A stretch of 64,000 nt of DNA, from NCBI RefSeq assembly GCF_002284575.1, contig NZ_NPKJ01000003.1, forward strand, positions 19,015 through 83,014. Direction: 5' to 3'. Each line of letters starts with the position of its first letter. The stretch's first letter is position 1. The DNA comes from Mesorhizobium temperatum (GTDB taxonomy: Bacteria; Pseudomonadota; Alphaproteobacteria; Rhizobiales; Rhizobiaceae). Of this stretch, positions 27,345 through 36,998 are shown one piece after another. The notes below the pieces were generated by a model. That model ran no database searches and was not told the origin of the DNA. It worked only from the letters and a program-made list of their open reading frames with translations. The position numbers and the translations under genes were made by a program.

Positions 27345-29115
27345 ATGAGTCGCTCTCATCAGCGGACGACAAATTCGATTTTCCGCTTCGATCTCGAAGG
27401 TGCTGCTGCGAAGGCCTGTAAGGTCGGACAGGTGGAATCGACATACGTGACGATGCGCGACGGCGTGAAGCTCGCCTTGGATGTCTCCCGCCCATCGGAT
27501 AAGGATCCCAGCACTAGTCTTGATACTATTCTGATCATGACCCGCTACTGGCGCGGTATCAAAGGGCGGCCGTCCAACCACCTTGCTGACCAATTTGTGC
27601 CGTACGGTTATGCCGTTGTCGTTGGGGATGTTCGCGGAACCGGAGCCTCTTTCGGAGTGTGGCCATATCATCGCGCGCGCGATGAGACATTGGATTTTAG
27701 CGAGGTGCTTGACTGGATCGTCGCGCAGCCTTGGTCCACCGGTCGCGTCGTGGGCTACGGCTTTTCTTACACGGCCATTACTGCCGACTGGATGGCAGAA
27801 CGAAACCATGTTGCGCTCAAGGGCATCATTCCACGATTTCCAGACTACGATCCTTATGAAGATGACTACTTTCCTGGAGGAGTGCCGAATGCCTTCATAG
27901 GGCAGACGTGGGGCAACCGAGTCAAAGATCTCGACCGCAATCTGTTGACGCTCGCGGACGGCGAGAAATCGCCGGGCGTGCGTCCAGTCGGCTCGAACGG
28001 CGAGCCGGAGCTCAACGCGGCTCTACGAGATCACGAGCGGGTTCCGTCTGTTTGGGAGGGATTTGAACGGGTGGCGTTCAAGGACGATCGTCCCCCGTCC
28101 TGGGGCGGGCCTCCATGCTTGACTGGAGTATTCAGGAAGTAGCGGACACACTGGATAGCTCAGCGACCCCAACCCAGACCTGGGCGGGCTGGTTCGATGC
28201 CGGCACCGCGCAAGGGGCCATTCGTCGTTTCCTGCGACAGTCATATCCGATGAACGTGATCATTGGTCCGTGGAACCATGGCGGCGACATTCCCTACGAA
28301 CCACTCCTCGGCCCCGGTAAGACAATTCCTCCCACGACACCAACGCAGCAGGCAAACGACATTCGCTTCGCGGACGCGTGCTTTAGCGGTCAGGCCGCCA
28401 ACGAGCAGGGAAAAGTTCTCCATTACTACACCCTTGGGGAAGGCGTTTGGAAATCGACGCGCTCATGGCCTCCCCTTGCCACCCGCCGTCGGTGGCACAT
28501 GGCAAATAACTTTGGCCTAAGCGAGTCGCCTTGCGAGATGGGTTTCGACACGCTCCAGGTCGACCCTGCCTTGGGAGATGTCAGATCGAATCGGTGGGCC
28601 ACCAATAACGACGCGGGCAAGGTAGATTACGGAGATCGGCGACAGTTCGACGCCTCTCGCCTTTGCTACACGAGCGAGCCGCAGACCGGCGATGTCGAGA
28701 TAACAGGACACACCGTGGTCCATTTGAACATCACTTCGACCCGCGAGGACGGTAACTTTTTCGTCTATCTGGAGGCTGTGAAGCCCGACGGAGTGTCCTG
28801 TTATCTCACCGACGGCCAGCTTCGCGCCCTGCACCGAAAGGTGTGGACGGACTCACCATTCAGCATGCTTGGAGCGCAGCATAGCTACCTGAAACGCGAC
28901 GCCGAGCCGCTAAAACCCGGCGAGGCGGCGATCCTGACTTTCACGTTCATCCGATTTCCGCCCGTGTCCCGGCTGGTTACCGTTTGAGGGTGTGTCTCGC
29001 AGGTAGCGACAAGACCACCTTTGCAAAGGTTCCCGTCGACGGCGATCCGCCCGCCCTCCAATTTCATCGAGGGCCTGCCGGTTGTTACATCGACCTGCCT
29101 ATTATCGAGCCCTGA
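27345..29115 (+). pseudogene. S15/CocE-type X-Pro dipeptidyl-peptidase family hydrolase, frameshifted copy
   Basis: Close paralogue of the intact gene at 39934-41706. Frame 1 (to about 28100) holds MTRYWRGIKG, GTGASFGVWPYHRA and the nucleophile segment VGYGFSYTAITADWM. The frame shifts at WGG near 28105; frame 2 has AGWFDAGTAQGAIRRF (Asp) and IIGPWNHGGD (His). A second shift near 28955 leads to AGSDKTTFAKVPVDGD and a normal end at 29115. It should be inactive. Flanks on both sides are homologous to those of the intact copy. Confidence 0.88.
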
Positions 29116-29625
29116 CCTGAGTCCCATATTGTTACAAATTAAGGATTTGGCGAATGCGGCAAGGCTTCGGCGATCCTGCCGCAACCGCACTTTCGACCTC
29201 CGTCGTCATCAAGATTGATGGATCAAGCTATCGCCTTCTACAGCAGCCGATCTCGTCCCCGAGTACAAAAGCACACATGAACCAGCGTCCGCCGCCGAAA
29301 ACGCGATCAGCCGCGCAGTGAAACCCGACGATCAAGATGGCGGCTGATCACCGCCCCCCTGGGTTGTCAAGTTAGTGAAAAATGGATGCCCTCCACCCTC
29401 CGCTAACTCTGTATTCGGCGCGCCTTGAGCCTGATTTTGTCAGCAGGTGAATGATCTTTCGTGTTAAGCTTGGCCATGCGGCAACGTGTCGGGCCGATCG
29501 AAAAGCCCCAGGCTCCGGCGTCTTCATCACCAGCAGCGACGCACCGACCGGCCCGACACCGGGGGTCTGCGCAACCCGCCGTCCGCACTTCTTGCCCGAT
29601 ATCAGGCCATCAATCTCGCGTCCAA
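29116..29625. other. Intergenic stretch after the broken S15 gene
   Basis: The first ~50 bases (TTGTTACAAATTAAGGATTT) repeat the 3' flank of the intact S15 gene (ATGTTACAAACTACGGATCT at 41720), so duplication extended past the stop. Beyond about 29190 I see no gene, RNA or IS that I can name. Confidence 0.5.
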
Positions 29626-29665
29626 CTATTGCGCGTTGAACATGTTTTTGGTAAGATCAATCGCG
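29626..29665. promoter_or_regulatory. LysR-type promoter element, copy b, directly before the intact regulator
   Basis: CTATTGCGCGTTGAACATG, then TAAGATCAATCGCG, ending two bases before the regulator ATG at 29667. As the copy next to the intact gene it is the natural reference; its right half differs more from the others than they do among themselves. Confidence 0.6.
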
Positions 29666-29666
29666 A

Positions 29667-30629
29667 ATGAGTAATAATATCACTCTCAGGCATTTGCGTG
29701 CATTCGTCGCGATTGCGGAGCGCGGCGGGTATACCGCCGCAGCACAGTTTCTGAACATCTCGCAGTCGGCTTTAAGCCGAACAATTGTGGAGATTGAAGA
29801 GGAACTGGATACCCGCCTATTCGAGCGCACCACAAGGCGGGTCGTTGTCACAGCATCTGGCGAACAGTTCTTGATGAACGCGCGCCGTGTCCTTGAGGAA
29901 TTCGACAGCGCACTGTCGCGGTTCCAGCTTTACCATAGCGGACTGAATGGGGTCGTGAGCCTGGCGGCACTTTCGTCGGTCGCGTCCATCTTACTGCCAA
30001 CGGTCATTTCCGAATTCCGAAAAGCCAGGCCCAACGTTAGGATATCGGTAAAGGACGGTTTTGCGGAGGAGGTTGTTAATTGCGTATCCAACGGACAAGT
30101 CGATTTCGGCATCACTTCCTTTCCAAAGGCGAAAGGACGGCTGGTCTGCGAACGGATCGCGGCGGATAGACTGATCTGCATCTGCTCAAACTCTCACAGA
30201 TTTGCGAACATGGAAACAGTGTCCTGGAACGACTTGGCTGGGGAAGACTTCGTCGCATTCGATCCTTTGAGCAGCATTCGCACGTGTGTGGATCGCGCTT
30301 TGCAAATTGCCGAAATTCAACTCGGGACCGTCACACAGGTTCGTGACGTCGGCGCGGTTGCAGGCCTCGTATCCGCCAATCTAGGCGTATCCGCGGTACC
30401 CAGCCTTGTCCTGCCCATGATGCAGTTTTGTGAATTTGCCCAAAAAGAGTTGGTGGGTCCGGCAGTCGAACGCGAGATCTATCTTATCCACGATCCACAG
30501 ACACCTATGCCTCCGGCTGCCGAAATTCTCATGGAAATGCTGCGGCAGGGAGCAAAGCAGGGATTCAGAATTCCGACCGGAGCCAGATGGTTAGACAAGT
30601 CGCAACCTGATCCGCCGAAAACGAAATAG
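29667..30629 (+). CDS. LysR-type transcriptional regulator
   Basis: 320 residues: N-terminal winged helix-turn-helix LRHLRAFVAIAERGGYTAAA, then FLNISQSALSRTIVEIEEEL and LFERTTRRVVVT, and a C-terminal inducer-binding domain (GLNGVVSLAALSSVASILLP, VDFGITSFPKA). It is the only intact one of at least five related genes in 26.8-39.8 kb. The start directly follows element copy b. By analogy with LysR regulators it probably controls its own promoter and the units bearing the same element: the acyl-CoA operon, the S15 genes and the second peptide ABC operon. The inducer is unknown. Confidence 0.9.
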   Translation: MSNNITLRHLRAFVAIAERGGYTAAAQFLNISQSALSRTIVEIEEELDTRLFERTTRRVVVTASGEQFLMNARRVLEEFDSALSRFQLYHSGLNGVVSLAALSSVASILLPTVISEFRKARPNVRISVKDGFAEEVVNCVSNGQVDFGITSFPKAKGRLVCERIAADRLICICSNSHRFANMETVSWNDLAGEDFVAFDPLSSIRTCVDRALQIAEIQLGTVTQVRDVGAVAGLVSANLGVSAVPSLVLPMMQFCEFAQKELVGPAVEREIYLIHDPQTPMPPAAEILMEMLRQGAKQGFRIPTGARWLDKSQPDPPKTK

Positions 30630-30855
30630 GAACCGAGCGAAAGCGCCCCCACTATCGCAGATTTCGGAAGAGTCCGGACAGGGCTTGATCGCTGTCCGAT
30701 GGATGGAGTGCTCAGGGGAGCACCTGGGATGTTGATAGGGGCTCGGTGACGTCTAGCTTGCACTAGAGGCCTGGTAGATCAGTCAACGATCGTTGCTTCG
30801 GTTGCGCTGCGCAGCTCGCTGTCAGTGATGCCGTTGGCAAGTTCAACGAGCTTTA

Positions 30856-31702
30856 GGTCGTGTGGACACTTATCTGATCCAAAGGACGGTTGCAGCGATG
30901 GTGACGATGGCAAGGTAGTTTCGGGCTGTCTTCTCGAATCGTGTAGCGACACGTCTGAACTGCTTGAGCCTGGAGAAGCAGCATTCGATCAGGTGACGCT
31001 GGGCATAGAGGTGCTTGTCGATCGGATATTTGAGCGCCCGTGACGGGTTGTTGGGAATGACGGCGATGGCGCCCTTGTCTGCGATTTCCTGGCGCAAGGG
31101 GTCGGCATCGTAGGCCGCGTCGGCCATGACGACCTTTGCGGGCAATCCCTCGATCAAAGTATAGGCCTGCGGGCAGTCGCCGCGTTGGCCAGCCGTCAGG
31201 ATGAAGCGCACTGGGCACCCAAGGCCTCGGACGGCCATGTGGATCTTGGTGCTCAGACCGCCACGCGAACAGCCAAGGGCCTGATCTTCAGACCCCCCTT
31301 TTTGGCCCCCGAGGCGTGCTGGTGGGCGCGGATGATGGTGGAATCGACGATCAGATACTCAAAGTCGGGATCATCCGACATCGCCGCGAAGATGCGCCAC
31401 CAGACGCCCTTGCGGCTCCACCGGCTGAACCGGCGGAAGACGCTGTTCCAATCTCCAAATGCATCGGGCAGATCGCGCCAGGGAGAGCCAGTGCGAACGA
31501 TCCAAAGCACCGCTTCCACAAACATCCGGTTGTCGCGGCCCGACGAACCTCGCGTCCGCTGGTCGCCGATGATGTGCATCGACATGCGCTCCCACTGGTC
31601 GTCACGAAGAATCAGACGGTCGAGAACACCCATGGCTGTCTCCAAAAGACAGCCTTGAATCTGATTTGCTCAGCCATGGGAATCCCAAGAGTCCACACGA
31701 CC
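30856..31702. mobile_element. IS5-family (IS427-type) element, 847 bp
   Basis: Inverted ends GGTCGTGTGGACACTT (left) and, inverted, GGTCGTGTGGACTCTT (right), flanked by TA on each side. It carries a two-frame transposase and interrupts the CoA-transferase remnant. Both ends and both frames look intact. Confidence 0.85.
30870..31645 (-). CDS. IS5-family transposase made from two overlapping frames
   Basis: Frame A (31645 down to about 31295) starts METAMGVLDRLILRDDQWER and has FEYLIVDSTIIRAHQHA (first Asp). Frame B has HMAVRGLGCPVRFILTAGQ, KVVMADAAYDADPLR (second Asp), then RHLIECCFSRLKQFRRVATR (Glu) and a normal end. The change of frame falls at a run of A and G (AAAAAGGGGGG on the minus strand, 31292-31308), the usual programmed frameshift site of this group, so it is likely functional. 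Confidence 0.8.
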
Positions 31703-31934
31703 TAAACCGCCTTCGACGACGTCGAGCACGCCAAGGTTGGTGATGATCCGATCGACCACGCCCTGGCCGTCAGCGGCAGCGTGCAGGCTTTTAGGACCTT
31801 CGACTCCCCTGCCCTGTTGGTATGGTCCATGACGACCATCACCCGCTTTACGCCGGCCACCAGATCCAGTTGGCCCAGTCGTCATTGAAGTTAATCCGCG
31901 CCTTCCGGATGACTCCTCGGGTTGTCCGGCTGGC

Positions 31935-32989
31935 TTAGACGACGCGCACCGTCCCGCTAAGAGCGTTGCGCTCCTCAGGCGTGACGTGGACGCGCCATAC
32001 GACCCGATCCGGGAAAAGCGCGAAGACGGCCGTGGCAAGGGTCTGGGCGTAATCGTCCCGCCGCCCATCCTCGCCGCGATAGATCGGGGTGGTCTCATCA
32101 AAGAGCACCGCCTCCGCGCCCCTCGCGAGCGCGCCTTCCGCGATCATTAGGTCCGCCGCATCCAGCCGGTTGCGGGAAGAGAGGGCGATCGTCTGCTCCA
32201 GCCCGTCGAATTCCTCGAAGAGCAGGTGGTTGGCGTGGGCACGCGGCGAGGCGACCTCCCGAACGGCGCAGCCGGAGGCGGGCGCCTCGACAGAGGCAAG
32301 CCGGCGGGTCTTCGCCTCACCGAGATTGTGATGAAAACCACGGGCACGGTCCTTACGCTAAGTATGTCGACTGCTTCGTCCAGACTTCTCGCATCGAGGA
32401 TCGCGCGGCAGATGATCTGCCGCGGCACGCCCGGCTGAAGATCATGGGCGCTAATGTTGTTGACAGTCTGGACGAGCCCTGCCTCGTTCGAGCCGAATGT
32501 GTGCCCCAGCAACTGGCCGGGGTACATGAAGCCGCTCCAGGCCGGGCCCTCATCGGGCTCGACCTCGGCCCAGAGACAGGCGCCGAGAATCTCGGCATCG
32601 CCGTCCTCGTTATGGGCAATTACTGCGGGCCGTCGCCGTCCCGCGGAATGAGGAGCGAGGTGCAGCCCGTGGTAGCGAGCGCTTTCGTTGCCGGGGAGAC
32701 GTCCTCGGAAAGCTGCAGGTCGCCCCAACAGTTCCAGAGGAAGACCGTTTCGAAATCTTGCCCGACGCCCGCGGCGATCCCCTCGATCTCGCGTACAAAG
32801 CGGGGATAGGTCGCGCGAGCCGCGGATTCCAGCGTCTTCAGATAGTCCGAGCCAGCGCTTCTCCAGTGCACGATCTTGCGCGCTGCGCGGGGCGTGTTCG
32901 AGGAAGCCGGCGCTGGCTCGCCCGAGGGCGACGCCGATGAAGAAGGCGTCGCCCTTAGCGCGGACGCGGGAGATGGGATTTCTGGACAT
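31935..32989 (-). pseudogene. C45-family acyltransferase/peptidase (penicillin N-acyltransferase-like), frameshifted
   Basis: Pieces in successive frames form one protein: a short start (to about 32880), then SDYLKTLESAARATYPRFVR, FLWNCWGDLQLSEDVS and ATTGCTSLLIPRDGDGP with the nucleophile cysteine; next frame AVIAHNEDGDAEI and FMYPGQLLGHTFGSNEAGLV; and last FDETTPIYRGEDGRRDDYAQ to a stop at 31935. The family (acyl-CoA:6-APA acyltransferase, autoproteolytic Ntn hydrolases) acts on acylated amines. At least three frame changes, so not functional. Confidence 0.78.
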
Positions 32990-33094
32990 ACAGGGCCTCT
33001 GTTTTCTGTGAGCTTACACGACGCTAGCGGGAGCGAGCCGGCGGCGAGTAAAGGTCATGCGGTCGTTATCCGCAGTTCCTGGCACGGCAAAAAA

Positions 33095-34816
33095 TTATCC
33101 TAATCGATCTGCTCTCTTCGTCCTCTTGCCCGGCACCACCTGCGCTGGTTCATGGGTGCTTTCGCCGGGACGCTTCTGAATCACGCCATCCAGCCAGTCT
33201 GGGTCCATCTGTGGCACCGAACTCATCAGCAGTTGCGTATAGTCATCGAACGGTGGCGAGAGAACGGCATTCTTCTCGCCAAATCTAACCACTCGGCCAC
33301 GGTGCATGACGGCGACCTCGTCCGCAATCGCCTTCACGGTGGCAAGGTCATGCGTGATGAAGAGATAAGAGACTGACAGTTCCCTCTGGAGGGACATCAA
33401 CAGCTTCAGGATGCCCTCTTGTATCACTTGATCGAGCGCCGAGGTCACTTCATCGCAAACGATCAGATCAGGATTGGCCGCCAACGCGCGCGCGATCGAG
33501 ATGCGCTGCTTCTGCCCGCCGGAAAGCTCCGAAGGGTAGCGATCAATATAAGCCCCGCTCATCTCGATCATGTCGAGTAGTTCGTTTACGCGCTGATTGG
33601 CGGCCGACCCCTTCAGTCCGAAATAGAGTCGCAGTGGACGCGAGAGCAACGTGCGCACTGTGTGGCTGGGGTTCAGCGAGGTGTCGGCCGATTGATATAC
33701 CAGTTGGATACGGCGCAGTATGTCGCGAGTGCGCTCTTTTCGTAACGGCGGAAGCCGAGTGCCATCAAACATCACCTCGCCTTGCTGAACTCTCAGCAAC
33801 CCGCAAACGACTCGGGCCAAGGTTGACTTGCCTGAGCCGGATTCGCCGACCACCGCAACTGTGTGACCGCGCGGCACCGTGAAACTGACATCCTCCAGCA
33901 CCCGCACGTGCCCATAAGCCGCGTTGATATGCCGAATATCGAGAATAGGTCGCGCCGCCACGGTCGCCGATTTTTCGAGGCTCCGTACCGCCCAAAGAGT
34001 TCTGGTGTAAGGGTGCTCGGGCGACGCAAGCATTCGCCGCGTCTCGGCTTCCTCAACCTTGACACCGTCCTTCAGGACCACGATCCGGTGGGCCATCTGC
34101 GACACGAGTGCCAAGTCATGGCTGATGTATATGGCGGCCGTTCCAAACTGCTGGACGACTTTGCGAATGGCCCCAAGGACCTCGACCTGAGTCGTCACGT
34201 CGAGGGCTGTCGTCGGCTCGTCGAAGATGATGAGGTCCGGCGCGCAGTTCATCGCCATCGCCGTCATCAGGCGCTGCAACTGGCCGCCAGAGACCTGGTG
34301 GGGATATCGTTCGCCGATCCGAGCGGGGTCCGGGAGGGCAAGCTCACCGAACAGGGTCACCGCTCTTTCAACGGCTCGCTTGCGTGGTTCTGTCTTATGG
34401 ATCTCAGAGCTTTCGACCACCTGATCGATCAGCTTATGCGCAGGGTTGAAGGATGCGGCGGCACTCTGCGCTACATAGGCCACGCGGACGCCGCGCAGAT
34501 GCCGTTTGACCGATTCCGGGCAGTTGCGGAGGTCGATACCGTCGAAAGTGATGCTTCCATCGACGATTATGCAGCCTTCGTTCACGATCCCCAGTCCTGC
34601 CAACCCAAGCGTCGATTTGCCGGCACCGGACTCACCGATCAGGCCGATAACCTCGCCGCGGTGAACGTCAAGATCTATACCACGCAAAATTGGAACAGTG
34701 GTATCGTCGACTAAACCATTGATGACGAGATTGCGAATCGTGAGTAGCAAGGGGCCGCGTTCCGTTCCGCTCGGCAAAGATTCAACCTTCTCGATCGTTG
34801 CGTTCTCCTCAGCCAT
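33095..34816 (-). CDS. ABC transporter ATP-binding protein, fused DppD-DppF type
   Basis: 573 residues from ATG 34816 (a GTG three codons upstream is also possible). Two complete ATPase domains in one chain. The first has GESGAGKST, VSGGQLQRL and [12 protein letters not shown]; the second has GESGSGKST, LSGGQKQRI and LIVCDEVTSALD, each with its switch histidine (YISHDLAL, FITHDLAT). Overlaps the end of the permease gene by 8 bases. It drives import through the two permeases upstream. The first operon at 8-13.5 kb has separate D and F genes, so the two operons are not recent duplicates. Confidence 0.92.
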   Translation of the reverse strand: MAEENATIEKVESLPSGTERGPLLLTIRNLVINGLVDDTTVPILRGIDLDVHRGEVIGLIGESGAGKSTLGLAGLGIVNEGCIIVDGSITFDGIDLRNCPESVKRHLRGVRVAYVAQSAAASFNPAHKLIDQVVESSEIHKTEPRKRAVERAVTLFGELALPDPARIGERYPHQVSGGQLQRLMTAMAMNCAPDLIIFDEPTTALDVTTQVEVLGAIRKVVQQFGTAAIYISHDLALVSQMAHRIVVLKDGVKVEEAETRRMLASPEHPYTRTLWAVRSLEKSATVAARPILDIRHINAAYGHVRVLEDVSFTVPRGHTVAVVGESGSGKSTLARVVCGLLRVQQGEVMFDGTRLPPLRKERTRDILRRIQLVYQSADTSLNPSHTVRTLLSRPLRLYFGLKGSAANQRVNELLDMIEMSGAYIDRYPSELSGGQKQRISIARALAANPDLIVCDEVTSALDQVIQEGILKLLMSLQRELSVSYLFITHDLATVKAIADEVAVMHRGRVVRFGEKNAVLSPPFDDYTQLLMSSVPQMDPDWLDGVIQKRPGESTHEPAQVVPGKRTKRADRLG

Positions 34817-35708
34817 TGGAGCCACCCCTGATCTGCAGATACCAATCGACTATGAAGTTGACGGCTACGGTAATCAGAGCGATGGCAACCGCCGGGATCA
34901 ATGGGGTGATATCCCCGTAGGTGATCAAACTAGCATTCTCGCGAACCATGGAGCCCCAGTCCGCCATCGGTGGCGGGACGCCAAGGCCGAGGAATGACAG
35001 CGAAGAGGTGGTCAGCAGTACAAAGCAAAACCGCAGGCCGAATTCTGCCACCAGTATTGGGAGAATGTTGGGCAGAATTTCCTGAGTGATGATCCATAGC
35101 AGGTTCTCCCCCCGAACCTGTGCAGACTCCACGTAGTCTGACACCGCAACGTCCATTGCCAACGCGCGGGCGAGTCGGAAAACGCGGGTTGAATCGAGAA
35201 TTGCGATGATTAAGATCAGGTTCTGGATCGATGTTCCGAAAACGGACAGCAGCATCAGTGCAAAGATCAACCCAGGGATCGCCATGAGGATATCGATGAG
35301 GCGTGAGACCACCTGGTCCACCCAACCACGGAAGAACGCGGCGATGATGCCCAGCGTGCCGCCCATCAAAAAAGCGATACTCGTCGTTATGATGGCGATA
35401 CCAATGGAATTGCGCGCGCCATAAATAAGTCGGCTGAGGACGTCTCGACCAAGCTGATCCGTGCCAAACAGATTTATGCCGTTCCAGGACGCGAATGGTT
35501 CCCGGGAGACCAGTTCGGATTCGCCGAAAGGAGCAATTAGGTCTGCGAAAAAGGCAGCGAACAGGTAAACCGCGACGATGGCGAAGCAGAGCTTCACGTT
35601 GAGGGGCGCTTTCCGGAGGGCATAGCTAAATCTATTGCGCCTGCCTGAGGTGAGTTTGGCGCTCGAAGAGATATCGGTTGTATTGGGGGTGTTCACGATA
35701 TCCATCAC
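34809..35708 (-). CDS. ABC transporter permease, DppC type
   Basis: 299 residues with the N-terminal helix (LCFAIVAVYLFAAFFADLIA), FGTDQLGRDVLSRLIYGARN and an EAA loop around VSDYVESAQVRGENLLWII. Overlaps the upstream permease gene stop and the downstream ATPase start, as in a tightly coupled operon. Complete. Confidence 0.92.
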   Translation of the reverse strand: MMDIVNTPNTTDISSSAKLTSGRRNRFSYALRKAPLNVKLCFAIVAVYLFAAFFADLIAPFGESELVSREPFASWNGINLFGTDQLGRDVLSRLIYGARNSIGIAIITTSIAFLMGGTLGIIAAFFRGWVDQVVSRLIDILMAIPGLIFALMLLSVFGTSIQNLILIIAILDSTRVFRLARALAMDVAVSDYVESAQVRGENLLWIITQEILPNILPILVAEFGLRFCFVLLTTSSLSFLGLGVPPPMADWGSMVRENASLITYGDITPLIPAVAIALITVAVNFIVDWYLQIRGGSNG

Positions 35709-36697
35709 CTCGGGTGGAGCAGCTTAGGATTCGTGGAGATTGCGATAATGTCCGCAACGAGATTCAGGAGGATGTAGGCGCTCGCAAATATAAGTGCGCA
35801 CGCTTGCACCAGCGGTAAGTCGCGCGTGCGAACTGCGTCCACCATTGTCTGGCCTATCCCGGGATAGACAAAGACTGTCTCCACCACCACGACGCCCACC
35901 ACCAGATAAGCCAAATTTACGGCCACGACATTGGCGATGGGGGCCCAAGCGTTGGGTAACGCATGCCGCAGGATGACTCGTGCCGGGGAAGCACCCTTGC
36001 ATTTTGCCATGTGGATATAGGGGCTGGATAACACGCCGATAATCGCCGACCTGGTCATGCGCATCATATGGGCAATAATCCCGATCGTCAGGACCAAGAC
36101 AGGCAAGGTCATACGCCGGACCCACTCGGCTACGTCCATGCCGTCCTTGACGTTGGATAAGGTCGGCAGCCAGCGCAGTCTTACGGCGACAAAAATGAGT
36201 AGGATATACGCTATAAGAAATTCTGGAATTGAGATCGTTGTTAGCGAAATTCCGTTCACGACCCGGTCGAAGGCGGCACCCCGATACAATGCACAGAGGA
36301 CGCCGAGGACGATCGAAAGTGGAACCGCAATGAGCGCGGTCACACTAGCCAATAGGAATGTGTTGCGGAGGCGCGACGAAATAATGTCGGCAACGAACCG
36401 GGGTGCACCTGGACTGGACGATAAGGATTCGCCGAGATCACCGTGGAGGATGCCGCCGACCCAATTGAAGTAACGGGTCGCGACGGGTTGATCGAGGCCA
36501 AGGCGGGACTTAAAAGCCGCAACTGTTTCCGGGGTAGCGGACTGACCCAAAATCGCGGTCGCAAAATTGCCTGGAAGCATGCTGACGGTCGAAAAGATGA
36601 TAACCGAGACAGCCACCAGCGTCAAAACGCCGAGGAGCAGCCGTGAGATGATTGTTCGGATAAGAGGCGGTATCATCTTTAAGTTGCGGAGGATCAT
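35705..36697 (-). CDS. ABC transporter permease, DppB type
   Basis: 330 residues from ATG 36697; the frame is open 50 codons further upstream but that part lacks membrane character and ribosome-site support. SRLLLGVLTLVAVSVIIFST is the first helix, followed by MLPGNFATAILGQSAT and GLDQPVATRYFNWVGG. The EAA loop reads YIHMAKCKGASPARVILRHA. It is preceded on the same strand by the substrate-binding gene, with a 300-bp gap. Confidence 0.9.
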   Translation of the reverse strand: MILRNLKMIPPLIRTIISRLLLGVLTLVAVSVIIFSTVSMLPGNFATAILGQSATPETVAAFKSRLGLDQPVATRYFNWVGGILHGDLGESLSSSPGAPRFVADIISSRLRNTFLLASVTALIAVPLSIVLGVLCALYRGAAFDRVVNGISLTTISIPEFLIAYILLIFVAVRLRWLPTLSNVKDGMDVAEWVRRMTLPVLVLTIGIIAHMMRMTRSAIIGVLSSPYIHMAKCKGASPARVILRHALPNAWAPIANVVAVNLAYLVVGVVVVETVFVYPGIGQTMVDAVRTRDLPLVQACALIFASAYILLNLVADIIAISTNPKLLHPR

Positions 36698-36952
36698 TTC
36701 TTCGGCCTTCCGAGTAGTCGAGTAGTCACTATTGCAGGGACATGGGGGTGCGGTACAATCGTTGCCGCCGATGTCAGTCGGCAGGCAGATGTCAGCCGCA
36801 AAGCCGTGATTGGACGTTTGCCCAATGATGTAGCGCGCAGCGTGCAACGACCTACGGAGCCACCGCCGAAGACGTTGTATCGCATGCCCTTACGTGGCGT
36901 GTTAACAATCGGCATTGAGCCGAGTCCCAAGGAAGAAACGCGCCAAGGTGAT

Positions 36953-36976
36953 GAGCGCCTGACGAATCAGGCGCTC
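36953..36976. terminator. Perfect 10-bp hairpin between SBP and permease genes
   Basis: GAGCGCCTGA, loop CGAA, TCAGGCGCTC: a strong stem 23 bases past the substrate-binding protein stop. No T-run follows, so it more likely shields the SBP part of the transcript from 3' decay and attenuates the permease genes than terminates fully. The remainder of 36698-36998 shows nothing else. Confidence 0.6.
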
Positions 36977-36998
36977 GCGCAATCGTTCGATTTCCAAA

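Larger units (their letters stand above)
30783..31930 (-). pseudogene. 3-oxoacid CoA-transferase subunit B remnant, split by an IS
   Basis: With the IS at 30856-31702 removed, the minus strand reads DLVAGVKRVMVVMDHT, ESKVLKACTLPLTA, then after a one-base shift GVVDRIITNLGVLDVVEGG, and across the IS KLVELANGITDSEL to a stop near 30783. These are the C-terminal landmarks of the B subunit (ScoB/AtoA/PcaJ type). The N-terminal part is missing apart from a fragment near 31890 (ANW). Such an enzyme would activate acetoacetate, the product of the HMG-CoA lyase at 22.9 kb. Confidence 0.75.
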
